A DNA stretch of 29,703 nt from Cyanophora paradoxa (lineage: Eukaryota > Glaucocystophyceae > Cyanophorales > Cyanophoraceae): assembly GCA_004431415.1 (NCBI GenBank), contig QPMI01000448.1:1-29703 (forward strand), written 5' to 3'. Within the stretch, counting starts at the first letter, position 1; every line of letters starts with the position of its first letter. Under the pieces are notes generated by a model. That model was not told where the DNA came from. It saw nothing but the letters and a program-made list of their open reading frames with translations, and made no database searches. Positions 1 to 9,548 of the stretch are shown piece by piece. The position numbers were made by a program, and so were the translations under genes.

Positions 1-61
1 GGACGTGTGCAACCCCCCCCCCGGTATACGTCAATTCAAACTCGGCGGCAAATTTTTGAAC

Positions 62-3000
62 ATGGCGGCACCGGCGGCACCCGCGGCGGGCTCCGTGCCC
101 GCGGGAGAAATCGAACGTGTCGTGATCCACAGGAAGGGCAGCCCGGATGCGCCGCCTGTGCATTTCAAGCCGGACATGCTCAACGCCCGCCCCGTTGACG
201 TTGTCCTGCGGCTGCTCAAGACGACTGTGTTTCAGAATCTGGACGCCGAGAACATGGAATTCGTGCTCGAGAAGCGCCACGACGGCACGTCGGAGGAGCT
301 CGAAGACATCAGCCTCCTGTGCTCCACCTCGGGCTGGAAGACGGGCAAGCAGGGCGTCTACTACACGGCAATGGGTGCGCGTGCTCACGCTAACCGCCGC
401 CCGCGCTAACCGCTCGGCGCGCAGACGACCAGCCCGAGGTCGCCGCGCCGGCCGAGCCCGCCCAACGGGCGGCCACCTTCGGGGTCCGGTTTAGCGGCCG
501 CTCCAGTCAGGGCCTTGCGGACGCGGTCGCGAGCTCGGGGCGCGGTGCGCTCGCAATCGCCGCCATGTCGATTCAAATTTTGGCGCCCAACTGACATTCA
601 AATTTTGGCGCCACGCGCACAGGCTCGGGCGGGCCCACGATCGTGCGCCCGCATCCTCGCGTCGCCATGCGATCCTCCTCACGCTATACGCGCAGCCGGA
701 GGGGTTCGACCCCCTCGGCAAGGTGGCCCCTCGCGCCCAGGTGACGACGAATGCGAAGGCCAAGGCCGCCGCGGCCGCGGTCACTCAGAAAGAGAAGGTC
801 ATGGCTGCGGCGGGTGCCGCGGTGAAGAGCGGAAAGGGAATCGAGGCAGTCAAGCCTACGCCCTTCTCATTCGCGACCTACGCCCCGGCCGCGGACGCGG
901 CCTGGAAGCCTCTCCACGACATGCTCGCGATCCTCGGGAAGAGTTCCGCACCGAGTGCGTCGCGATCCTCGGCTCGTTGCTTCCGTGATTGCGCGGGTCT
1001 TCCTTTCGAACCTGATCGCGCGTCTTCGTCGCAGTACACATCCTGAGCGAGGAGATTTTCGTGAACTACTTCGACCCGAAGGGCTTCGAGATGGCGCGGA
1101 ACATCACGAACCGCAGCGCGAACCAGCCGGAGTGGGGGAACACGCTGACTGTTGCCACGGCTGTCATCACCGAGATCGTGGATCCGAGCAACCCCGCGAA
1201 GAAGATGCATGTCGTCCCCCTGGACAACATCGAGAAGATGTGGGTCATGCAGGTTAGCCGCCTAGCAGCATGCATTGCGTCCTCTTCTTCCCCATCCCAC
1301 CTCTTCCTTTTTTCCTTCTTTCTCTGTGCTCACTGCATGCTTTTTGAACACCCGCAGGACCCTGTCAGCATGCAGGACTGGAACCTCTTCGTGAACAAGC
1401 ACTTGGCCAAACCGACTGGCCAGCACATCATCTTCATGGGCGAACCCACCGCCAAGATTGTCAGGGACGTGCGTGCATGCCCTTTGATTCCTCTTCTCTG
1501 GCCTCTAGAGCACACTGACCGCTTGCTTTCGAGCAGTTCGTAAACAAGAAGGCTGAATTGGCCGCCCGCCGGAGCCGTGGTGTGGCCGACTTCCAGGAGC
1601 CCCGGTACAACGTCGTCTTCAAGCTCGGGACGTCCGGGAAGGATCCAACGACCATCACAATCGAGATCGAAGGCATGCTTGATCCGCACCCCTACACGCA
1701 GCTCGCTGGTCTGTGCTCCTTTCTCCTTTCTTGGCTTGTGCTCCTTTCTGTAAAGGTCCCTCTTCAGTCTAACCTTAGCACCTGCTCTTCTATCTGCAGA
1801 TGCATTCTCAGCGTTCATGACGAAGAAGCTGAACGCTGAGGAGCCCCTGGAAGTGTACAAGATGTTCGTCCCCAACAAGCCGCCGAAGGGCGCGGGCCGG
1901 CGGCCCAACAACTTCCAGGACGCCGTGAATGAAATCACCCCTGACAACTTCCCAGTGTCCAGTGCGTTGTGCTCTCCTGGCACCCGATGCACCGCGCCCT
2001 TCTCTGATGCATGTGCCCCGTGCAGAGCTCACCGAGTGATGGGCCTACGAGGCGAACTGCAACTACATCGGTGTGGTGCTCACATCGATGACTTCGAGCG
2101 GGGGTCGCAGCATGCCATCCTGCGACGATGAACTACGCCCGAAAAGTTCTCAGACTGCCCTTCCTGCTTAGTTCCCCTCTGTCCACCGAATCTCACTCTG
2201 TGCTGAGCAAAATACTCCTCAACCGCAAGGACCCGGAGCGTGGTCAATCCCACGTCGGGCGGCCCCTCCTGCAGTCGTATGTCAACGCATTGCAATGTGC
2301 CACCGCCATGTTCCACAAGATGTGCCCCACGACGTCCTCAAGCTGCGGACGGCATGACTCGCCCGCTCTCGGTCTGTGACAGCTCAGGCTCCAACCCAAC
2401 CCTTGCAGGGACTGCCTGACTCTTGCAGCAGCTCCGCATCGAGGATGCCCTCGGAGCTCGTGAACCTGGAGCTGCGGCCGTACGTCGTCCCGGAGGACAA
2501 GCTCGAGACGCGATGAAGGATGCCCGCAACGGTACGCCCGTTTCTGCCCTCGCCGTCCCCTGTCTCATGCTTCTGGAGCAGGGAAGTCTGCTTTCCTCGT
2601 CCATCCTTGCAGTGTTTGCGGCTACAAGCGCATCGGCAACCCGGAGCACGACGAAATTGTGAGAAGTTCAGCAGGACCAGCAAGCACGTCTTCGTCTGCG
2701 ACTGGCTCGGCTACAAGTGCTACCAGGGCCCTGCTTCGGCGTGTGCCGGCAGGGGTCAAGGACTTCTGCCACTGCGAGGAGGAGGACGGGCCCGTGGAGG
2801 ACGTGGAACACGTGGAGAAAACGCCGGCGCCTCCGAAGCGGGGCCGGCGGTCCAAGACGGAGAAGGAGCAGCAGCCCAGGCCCTCCCTGCGGCCCCGCCC
2901 TCCCTGACCCCAAGCTCGGCTCCTCCTCTTCCGATCCCCTCCCTCTCGACACCCCGGCCGCCTCGAGCTCCCGTCCGGCGGCGGAGGTTCGCGCAAGCGT

Positions 3001-3093
3001 GCCCGCACGATGAACTACGCCGTCCTCGCCAGCGGCGGGCTCGACCTGGAGGCCGCAAAGGAGAAGGCGCAGCAGGAGAAGGGGCAGCAGTAG
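62..3093 (+). CDS. Gene A: multi-exon protein of unknown family
   Basis: The start is the ATG at 62 (context gaacATGG). Exons I can place: 62-374, 425 to about 525, 696-954, 1035-1252, 1358-1468, 1537-1708, 1800-1961, then 2026 onward, ending at TAG 3091-3093. Introns 375-424, 955-1034, 1253-1357, 1469-1536, 1709-1799 and 1962-2025 keep the frame and carry GT..AG ends; 1469-1536 has a clear CTGAC branch point. The N-terminus is Ala/Pro-rich, followed by a mixed alpha/beta-looking stretch with several Asn-Ile-Thr and Asp-Pro-Lys turns. Near the C-terminus is a Cys-rich patch (2617-2730, with CDWLGYKCY) and then a basic, Gln-rich tail. A module AY-x-A-x-C-x-YIGV lies at 2043-2081 but is preceded by an in-frame TGA at 2037-2039. 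The 3' third (2090-2700) needs frame changes. I do not recognise the family. The gene is either recently damaged or affected by indel errors. Confidence 0.6.
571..612. repeat. Tandem 17-bp repeat containing TTTTGGCGCC
   Basis: The 17-mer attcaaattttggcgcc occurs at 571-587 and again at 596-612, 25 bp apart, inside a probable intron of gene A (about 526-695). Each copy contains TTTTGGCGCC, which matches the E2F/MBF-like consensus TTTSGCGC. Whether it acts as a regulatory site or is a simple duplication cannot be told from sequence. An alternative promoter or transcript starting here would be one explanation. Confidence 0.45.
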
Positions 3094-3502
3094 TTGCTCT
3101 GAAGTAGCTGCTAGCTCTGCACAGCAGTAGCTGCAGATAGCCTGTGCTCTTGGTAGGATTTTATTTTCCTTCATGTCCATTCCGAGCTCTCCCGCTGGGC
3201 TCGCAACTCTATATATGTATCCATGTGTTTGCTATCTATAGTAATGTGCTGTCTATCGCTGTGTATGTATCTATGTCGGCTGTTTATCGCTGTGTATGTA
3301 TTTGTGTGCAATCTGGATTGATTTCGTATGTGTGCCTGCGCTCTCCTCTCTGCGTGCCTGGCCATGCATGCATCCCTTCAAGGTTCCCTTCCCAAGTTGA
3401 CAACAACATCTCGTGTTCAGAGCACGACTCAGCGACACGTTCACAGAGCTTCACGCGGAACAGGAAGCGCCGCGGGAGGGAGCGACCCCGCACGGCTAGC
3501 GC
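3094..3502. other. Intergenic, 3' side of genes A and M1, with a 31-bp tandem repeat
   Basis: This stretch separates the convergent 3' ends of gene A (+) and gene M1 (-). It is more AT-rich than its surroundings at 3160-3330 and holds two copies of a 31-bp unit starting at 3248 and 3279 (core tatcgctgtgtatgtat) with a few mismatches. That composition fits untranslated or terminator sequence. I see no gene in it. Confidence 0.5.
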
Positions 3503-4152
3503 CTAGCGCCAGCAGTTGCGGCAGCGAGCGCCCTCCTTGTTGTACTTGGGTCCGAGGCCCGGAGCGCCTCCTCCGAGCTGAACTCGGGCCAGAGGATCTT
3601 CCCCTTCATCTGCGCGCACCGCCTTTAGCTACTGAGTGCCTCAAAGCCGGGGCACGCGAGCTGTACGCACGCGGAGGCCGGGCACGTCGGGTTCTGGCCG
3701 AGACCTTGGAGACCTTGTGGATCTTGCCCGTCGACGGACTCCCGGTGTACTTCTCGTTCGGTGGAGGAGGAGATGCGTTGCGCCGAGCTTGCGCGCGGCG
3801 GGCTGCGGGGGCGCAGGGCGCTGACCTAGCTCGGCGCGGATGGCGGTTCAAAACGAGGACGCGCCACGGGCGACGGCGGCCGCGTACCTTCCTCGACTTC
3901 CGTCTTTATCGTGCGCACCTCCACCGTGAGCGCCTCCAGCTGCCGCTGGAGGTCGGCGATGAGCTCGCGTTCGGAGGGAGCGGCGCCCGCAGCGGACGCC
4001 GGCTCGGGGCTGCTGCAGGCCGCCGGAAAGTGAACTCCTTGCCGCGAAGCGGCCCGGACTCAAAGACGCCGGCCGCGGCAGGTGCCGGGTTGCGCGAGTC
4101 CATGGGTTTGACGGCGTCGTCAAGCCAGGGGTACGCGTCGTTACCATGCTCC
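3503..4152 (-). CDS. Gene M1: small coiled-coil protein with C-terminal CxxC
   Basis: Read on the minus strand, the last exon is 3503-3628 (41 codons and TAG). It ends in a Lys-rich segment with a Cys-x2-Cys pair, RCRNCWR. An intron of 85 nt fits at 3803-3887 (GTACGC donor, CCCGCAG acceptor) and joins in frame to a Pro/Lys-rich piece (about 3640-3802). Upstream, 3889-3980 encodes a clean amphipathic helix, ERELIADLQRQLEALTVEV, with heptad leucines. Further upstream (about 3990-4150) is another coding-like segment (NDAYPWLDDAVKPMDS) in a neighbouring frame, so one break or unseen intron lies near 3990. The start codon is not resolved. Its 5' end lies against the start of gene B, so the two are head to head. 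The function is unknown. The long + strand ORF over the same DNA is taken as a shadow because the helix periodicity and splice sites are on the minus strand. Confidence 0.45.
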
Positions 4153-4212
4153 CGGCTGCGGCCGCCGTGCTCCTGCGCCGCCCGTGGCGGCTGTCGCGGC
4201 CGCGCAGTTTGA

Positions 4213-6115
4213 GCAGCCGGTGAGCAGCTCCCCGACCTCATCGTAACAGCCGTGAAGGATATATCGAAGCACGGCGAGAACACCGTGTCACTGGCACCGG
4301 CGAAACTAGATGCTTTCATCGCCGAAGTGGCGGCGATCTTCGACGTTCCCGAATTCGCACGGCCCTTGCTCAAACTCTACGTGGTGCTCTGCGGCGCTGG
4401 CCACTGGGTGCCCAACCAGCAGGTCGGCAGTTCGCCGCCCGTCGATGCTCGCCTGCTTCTGAATGCGCGCAGATATTCGACAAGCACATCCGGCAGGGAA
4501 ATCTATACTACTTCATCAGCACCAACCCCTGCGATGTGCCGAAGCTGCTCGCGGAGCAGGCGAAGTCGGCGGAGCAGCTGCACCACAGGCAGCGCGGGCG
4601 GGGCATCGGCGCCACGTCCAAGCCAAAGCGAACCCCGCAGCAGGTTCGGCCCGCGCAGACAGGCGCGCGCGGCATGTTCACTGCTGAACAAAATCGAGCA
4701 GCACACAGACCAACTCAACTTGCAGTGGATCCAGAAGACCGTGGGGCCAGCGGAAACTCTTCCTGGCAACCAAAAAACCAAGCTCTTGCTGGGGAGCGCG
4801 ACGAAGTTCGTCGCCGAGAAAGCCACGAAATGTGCCCAGCAGAGGACGAAGGCTTCCTTGTCCCTCGCCGCAGATCTGTGAGCATTCTGATGGTGAACCC
4901 CGTCTGCGCTCCGCTGACTCGTATCTGCAGGCTTTCGTGTGCCGAGATGTGCAAGCGGGAAGCCGGGACGTTGTGTTTCCTGACGATAAGATGAACGATA
5001 TGGAGAGTCTCATGAGCAAGCACGTGGTTGAGAAACAGCCGATTTCTCTGCCGAAGCTAAACCGTTCATCGTATTCCTGGTGAATCAACAGTTCAAATCC
5101 GAGACTAAATTGCGTGCTCTCTTTATGGAGAATCTCAAAACCTCCCACAACATCGACAGCGTGGTTTGTGTCCTTCCCTTCACTCTCCTGCCCGCATCCT
5201 GATCACGGCTCACAGAAGGCAATTGCCGGGCTGGAGAGCAGGAGAATGCATCGGACGAGCCAGGGCACGTTTGTGCTTGCGCGTACTAAATTCCGTCGGG
5301 TCCGGCTGCAGCTCACGGGTCAGCAGATGAGGAGGAGGAGGAGGAAGAGGAGGCTCGTCGCCGCACTCCAGAGGAGCGGGCCCTCCTTCTCAATGCCATG
5401 GCGGACAAAGCGTTGGCTGGAGCAGGGCGGGCCCTTCCCCGCCTCCTGCCCTGCTCCTGCCCCGCCTGCTGCTATACCTCCACCCCCCCTGTGGATCTTC
5501 AGAAGGAGGAGGAGGGGGGGGAAGAGGAGGACGAGGACGAGGACGAGGATGTGGCTCCTGACGGCGTCGAGGCCGATGATGGCACGTGTGAACCCGAAAG
5601 ACTCCCGTCTGTATCCTAACTTTCTTCAGAATCGAAGCGATCGAAGGCGGGGGGCAGCAGCAAGGGCCCCAAGGAGAAGAGCACAGGAAGGAAGAAAAGA
5701 CGAATCACGTGCGTGTAGCCCTTCCCTTCAATTGTGTGTTCTTTTACACGTGAATGATCGAAATCGCAGCGAGACCGATGAGATCCCGCTGCCTGAAATT
5801 CGGGTTGTAGACCAGGCCGGAAGGAAGAACGTTGTGGACGTTCATTTCCAGATTCCAGCAGGCGTGTGCAAGTTGGAGGAGAAGCAGAGGCATGCAGTCA
5901 TTTGGAAGCGGGTTCTGGAGAACGGGCGCAACACGATTCCACTCAAGCTCGACATGTCGACCAGGATGTGGAAAGAGAAAAAAGCCTTCAACAAGGAAGG
6001 AATACAGGTGTGGTCAGCAATAGTCGAAAGCAACGGCAATGGTGGCCTCGCCATAGTCAAAAAAAGCAAGAACAGCCGGGTCTTAGACACTAACAATCCA
6101 GATGCTAAACCCTAG
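4213..6115 (+). CDS. Gene B: multi-exon protein with acidic and basic tracts, unknown family
   Basis: The first visible exon (about 4213-4422) encodes an all-helical segment (LDAFIAEVAAIFDVPEFA, then KLYVVLCGAGHWVP). Introns at 4423-4472 (50 nt), 4644-4701 (58 nt, branch gctgaac) and 4878-4930 (53 nt, branch gctgact) have good borders. The first two splice in frame, giving exons 4473-4643 and 4702-4877. After 4930 the conserved-looking frame (4931-5045) is off by one, and a further break lies near 5050. At 5330-5600 comes a Glu/Asp-rich tract (eight Glu in a row, later EEEDEDEDED), then a basic stretch (about 5633-5708, ending GRKKRRIT) resembling a nuclear localisation signal. Intron 5709-5769 leads to the last exon 5770-6115, which has the best coding look and ends in TAG. 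Acidic plus basic tracts suggest a nuclear protein, but no family is recognised. The start codon was not found; 4252 is a GTG, not an ATG. Confidence 0.55.
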
Positions 6116-6212
6116 CATGTTTCTTCAGTGCAATGCTTTCTTGTCCTTTCGTAACCACGCGTCCGGGGTTGAGGGGTGTGCAATCATCTCTGTACTCTGT
6201 ACTCGTGAACAT

Positions 6213-6357
6213 CCAGAGAAAGAACTACCTTGACCAGAGACTGCAGCTAGCCGAGATGCGAGCAGCTCCAGAGAAAGAACTACCTTGACCAGAGACTGCC
6301 TAGCTATAGCCATATGCCTAGCTGCAGCTCGCGTGAGTGTCCATATGCCTAGCTGCA
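6213..6357. repeat. Two short tandem duplications downstream of gene B
   Basis: A 32-bp block (ccagagaaagaactaccttg and 12 more bases) is present identically at 6213-6244 and 6268-6299, spacing 55 bp. Directly after it, ccatatgcctagctgca occurs at 6310-6326 and 6341-6357, spacing 31 bp. The area is rich in CTAGCTGC. It looks like local slippage or unequal-exchange duplication in 3'-flanking DNA. Confidence 0.8.
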
Positions 6358-6367
6358 ACTGCGGGGA

Positions 6368-6867
6368 CGAGCGCAAGGACTCGATGGGGCGCACGGGGCT
6401 CAAGAAGAGGGGGAAGCGCGGCCGATGCAGACGCGCTTGCGTGCCACGGTGCGCGCTTTCGCCACGCAGCCGTGGGCCCTTCCGCGACTCCGGTGATCGT
6501 AATGCTCCCGTCAGGCTTGCCGGAGGGCGTGCCAAAGCCGCAGCGGGACGCCACCTGCGGTATTGACGCCATCGTAAATGGCCCGTGCGGCGCCGCGGGC
6601 GGTGCACGGGCGCTGCGCCGGCGATGGGATCGCAGTCTGTGTGCGTACCGTAGGCGGATGCGAGCCTCGGGCGTGCCTATTCGCAGCCCGCCGCGAGGAA
6701 CAGGTGGTGTTGCCAACTGGCACGCCCGAGCGAGGCGGCGCGGGATGGGGCTGGGCGGCGCCCAGGTCACTGGCGGCTCGCTCGCGCCGAGCTCGCTGCA
6801 GGAGCGCTCGGCGGGCTCCGGGATGGCTGAGTCCGGTGTACCCGGGAGGTGTTGGGTACGCAGCGAA
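6368..6867. other. GC-rich stretch open on both strands, no gene called
   Basis: The + frame of gene C stays open here back to about 6337, so a longer N-terminus for gene C is possible. The minus strand also has an open frame starting with an ATG at 6572 (MASIPQVASRCGFGTPS). Neither shows recognisable motifs or splice sites. In DNA this GC-rich, long open frames arise by chance, so I leave it unassigned. Confidence 0.4.
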
Positions 6868-7642
6868 ATGGCCGCGGGTGGCGCGAGCCCGGCCCAGCCA
6901 AGCAGCATCGAGGAGGAGACTCTGCGCGGCTACGTGGACCAGAGGAAGACGGCCGCTGAGATACTGACTCTGCTAGCCGAGCAGCACGGCATCAACCTCA
7001 ACAGGCGCGCTCTGCGCTCCAGGCTCCGCGAGCTTGGCCTCTCAACGAACTACGCTCTCTCTTTCAATGTCCTTTGTGTCGCCGTGCTGGAGGTTGTTAA
7101 CTTAAATGGCCCCCTTTTCGGCGGCGGCATGATCCGCACGGCCCTCCGCGCCCAAGGCATCACAGCGTCGAAGTCGAGGATTCGGAAGGCCCTCGCGGTG
7201 TTCGATCCGGTGTGGCGCGAGGTCCGCGGGATCCGCGCGATCCTCCGCGAGCGAGGAATCAAAGCGTCGGAGTCATGGATTCAGCGCGTCGCCAGCGCCG
7301 CGGCCATGAAGATAGAGTGCGATCTGCCATGCTGCACTAGTATATCCCCAGTCTATCCCAATCTGGCTCACGCGTGCCTTGCCGCGGTGTGCAGGTCACA
7401 CATGCCCGTGCCCTACAACCCAGCTGTGCAGGGCCGGAAGGAGCTCCGCGATCGCTTCGTCAACTACGCCCGCGCGCGCCCCCGATACAACGGGTCCGCG
7501 CCGCTGCAATGCGTTCCGCTGTTCCGCTGAGGCGCTGCTTGCTCACAGGTACTTCGCATTTGCCTACGGCTGGACCCTCGGTCCCGACCAGCCCGAGAAA
7601 ATCTACAGACCTATAGATATGTACAGGTCAATGATGGAGTAG
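6868..7642 (+). CDS. Gene C: protein with duplicated helix-turn-helix-like repeats
   Basis: The start is the ATG at 6868 (gcgaaATGG). Exons are 6868-7316, 7395-7493 and 7549-7642; introns 7317-7394 (78 nt) and 7494-7548 (55 nt) join in frame to TAG 7640-7642. The N-terminal segment EEETLRGYVDQRKTAAEILT, followed by NRRALRSRLRELGL, looks like a DNA-binding helix-turn-helix. It is followed by two related repeats: GMIRTALRAQGITASKSRIR and then RGIRAILRERGIKASESWIQ. This arrangement (HTH, then G-x-R-x-I-x2-x-L-R-x2-G-I, then L-x3-D-P) resembles the region that precedes the DDE core in integrase-like transposases of eukaryotes. No catalytic core follows: after about 150 residues the protein switches to a Tyr-rich tail (YFAFAYGWTLGPDQPEKIY). 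It could be a domesticated DNA-binding remnant or a truncated transposase. Confidence 0.55.
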
Positions 7643-7876
7643 GTGACTCGTGTGCATGTGCCCTTCGCATCCTTCACTTTGCACGTTCCTTGCTTGTGCC
7701 CTTTCATTTGTGTACAATTATTCTTTAAGCAGCTACTTTTGCTCCTTTGACACGCTGCACAAGCCACAGGGGCCGCCGGGCAAGAAAGGCAATCAATATG
7801 GACTTAAAAGCATCTGAACAGAAAAACAATGAAGCCTGAGGGGATCTCTCGGAGTTGAAGCCCTACAAAGATCTCA
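7643..7876. other. Intergenic between convergent genes C and M2
   Basis: The stretch has lower GC and is T-rich at 7680-7745, consistent with 3' untranslated regions of gene C (+) and M2 (-) meeting here. No ORF, repeat or RNA gene was recognised. Confidence 0.5.
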
Positions 7877-8676
7877 TTAAGGGCGTGCATCCAGCATCAC
7901 ACCGATGTAGTCGCAACCCGCTCTGTAGGCCATGATGTCCTTGAGATCTGCATCGGGCACATTTATCAGCAAAGGCGCGGCACGTCTAGGCGCAGCAAAT
8001 GGAATGACCACGCACTGTCCTTCGTGCGCACCCGCACTCCAATTCGTCGCGCATCCTCTTGCCAAGGATCTGCGAGCAGAACTAAGGCACGTGGCATCGC
8101 ACTGCGAGCTCCGAGCATCGTACTGCGAAGATCGAGCTCGCCTCCTCGACCTCACGGATTCGGGCGTTCGCATCGGCCCGCGCCTTCTCAGACTTGCTCA
8201 GCTCCTCTTTCACCTCGCGGTACCTGTCGCATACGTCCTGCCGCAGAGCTGAGGCATGCTGAGCGGCCGCATGCGCATCGCACGCGCACCTTTGTCAGTC
8301 CCAGATCGACCTCACGGATTCGGGCGTTCGCATCGGCCAGCGCCTTCTGAGACTTGCTCAGCTCCTCTTTCACCTCGCGGTACCTGTCGCATACGTCCTG
8401 CCGCAGAGCTGAGGCATGCTGAGCGGCCGCATGCGCATCGCACGCGCACCTTTGTCAGTCCCAGAATCTGCGGTCCGACGAATTCGTTCGCTCTCTCCCT
8501 GGCCTCCATCTCGGCCACCTTTCGGTGCAAAGTGTCCACCTCCGCTTGCTTATCGGCAAGCCTCTCGTTGAGGTGCTGTGGGAATTCCGAAGTTCATCAG
8601 ATAGCTGGTGGCGCCCGCTACCGTCGCGCGGACCACAAAGGCAACGCACATTCAGACTGTGCTCGACGATCGTCAT
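7877..8676 (-). CDS. Gene M2: coiled-coil protein with a tandemly duplicated exon
   Basis: A good minus-strand model starts at the ATG at 8674-8676: exon 8650-8676, intron 8576-8649 (GTGCGT donor), exon 8450-8575 (42 codons), intron 8398-8449 (52 nt), exon 8290-8397 (36 codons), intron 8238-8289 (52 nt), exon 8124-8237 (38 codons), all phase 0. The protein is a long coiled coil: NERLADKQAEVDTLHRKVAE, then two copies of a 36-residue unit containing DRYREVKEELSKS and ANARIREV. After 8123 a further intron (about 8070-8123) is likely, and one frame break remains before the C-terminal part. That part (PLLINVPDADLKDI, then AYRAGCDYIGVML) ends at TAA 7877-7879. The last motif matches one in gene A. 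The function is unknown. Confidence 0.6.
8147..8465. repeat. 160-bp direct tandem duplication (exon plus intron of M2)
   Basis: Copies 8147-8305 and 8307-8465 are spaced exactly 160 bp and differ at only a few positions (for example cccgcgccttctc versus cagcgccttctg). Each unit is one 108-nt exon block and one 52-nt intron of gene M2. The duplication therefore adds exactly 36 codons after splicing, although 160 is not a multiple of three. The low divergence says the event is recent. Confidence 0.92.
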
Positions 8677-8745
8677 GACTTTCTCGTTGCAGCAAGGCCG
8701 CTCCACTTGCGTGCTGCTGTCCACCGACGCTCCGCCATCGTCTTG

Positions 8746-8818
8746 GGTAGTGTGAACCCCCGAGCGGCATTCCGCGGCAGAACGCGTTCTTTGAACGTTC
8801 GCGACAATCCGCGTCATC
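8746..8818. repeat. Degenerate foldback-family sequence next to the inverted repeat
   Basis: This flank starts gggtagtgtga and continues with gcggcattccgcggcag. The same words occur inside the foldback element (gggtagtgtgattgacgcgg near 9085 and gcggcattccgcg near 8930), yet the stretch has no partner beyond the right arm. It may be an older copy, or an outer part of the element whose right-hand partner was lost. Confidence 0.4.
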
Positions 8819-9139
8819 CGCGGCAACCGCGGCATTTTGAGTCTATCCGCGGCAACTCCGCGGCAGTTACGTGAGAATTAATTAACCACGAAATTAAAAA
8901 AGGGGGTAGTCCAAATGACGCGGCATCTTCGCGGCATTCCGCGCTACTAACAAATTCTGCGGCAATTACCGGTAGATGTCGTTAAATCCGGCAGTTGGCG
9001 ACAGAACGCGGCATCCAAGGCGTCGTCGCGCTGCTTTCGCGGCTCTCGCCCGAGAATTAATTAACCACGAAATTAAAAAGTGGGGGTAGTGTGATTGACG
9101 CGGTGTTTCCGCGGCACTCCGCGCTACTAGCGGCAATTA
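8819..9139 (+). repeat. Left outer arm of foldback element
   Basis: This arm is the reverse complement of 9790-10111. It begins CGCGGCAACCGCGGCATTTT and holds two AT-rich modules (about 8875-8910 and 9052-9090), each followed by a run of G and TAGT. The near-perfect match to the right arm ends abruptly after ctagcggcaatta. Confidence 0.9.
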
Positions 9140-9211
9140 GCGGTTCTCGCGAGGTTTGTCGGCATTTTGCGGCTCTACACAACCGCGGCGTCGCTTCGTA
9201 TGTCCCGATGA

Positions 9212-9310
9212 GGCGCAGATCATGAGCTTCATGATCATGACGCGCGTTTCCTCCGCATCATGATGCAGGCATGTTCAGAGGAACTATATAAGTATTTTAA
9301 TCATGCTTAG
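9212..9310 (+). repeat. Left inner arm of foldback element
   Basis: This arm pairs with 9449-9548 as an imperfect inverted repeat. It includes catgagcttcatgatcatga and a TATATAAG motif at about 9284-9291, which could act as a TATA box, although no ORF follows it. Confidence 0.75.
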
Positions 9311-9448
9311 AACGTGTGCGCTTTTTCCACAGACCACCCTAGCTTCAGTGCTTTATGGCAATTCATGAATTGTCAGTCTGACAGTTCATCCTGTACTTTT
9401 CTGTTCGACACATGTGTCTGTGGTCTGCATGCACAATCCCGCCTCCTC

Positions 9449-9548
9449 CTAAACATGATTAAAATATTTATAGAGTACCTCTGGACATGCAGGCATCATG
9501 ACGCGGGAGAAAACGCGCCTCATGATCATGAAGCTCACGATCCGCGCC
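9449..9548 (-). repeat. Right inner arm of foldback element
   Basis: This is the imperfect partner of 9212-9310. Shared words include catgattaaaata and cctcatgatcatgaagctca against the left arm's reverse complement. Many substitutions separate them, unlike the outer arms. Confidence 0.75.

Noticed and set aside
3328-4212. 294-codon + strand ORF
   Set aside because: It overlaps gene M1. The heptad helix, CxxC end and splice sites are on the minus strand, and the + product is Arg/Ala-rich without structure.
8147-8465. CRISPR-like or satellite array
   Set aside because: There are only two copies, 160 bp long and adjacent, explained fully by duplication of an exon and intron.
1-8700. Bacterial or giant-virus origin of the left genes
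   Set aside because: Multiple spliceosomal introns with branch points, no ribosome binding sites and no viral hallmark genes were found. The single SET gene is not enough to argue for a virus.
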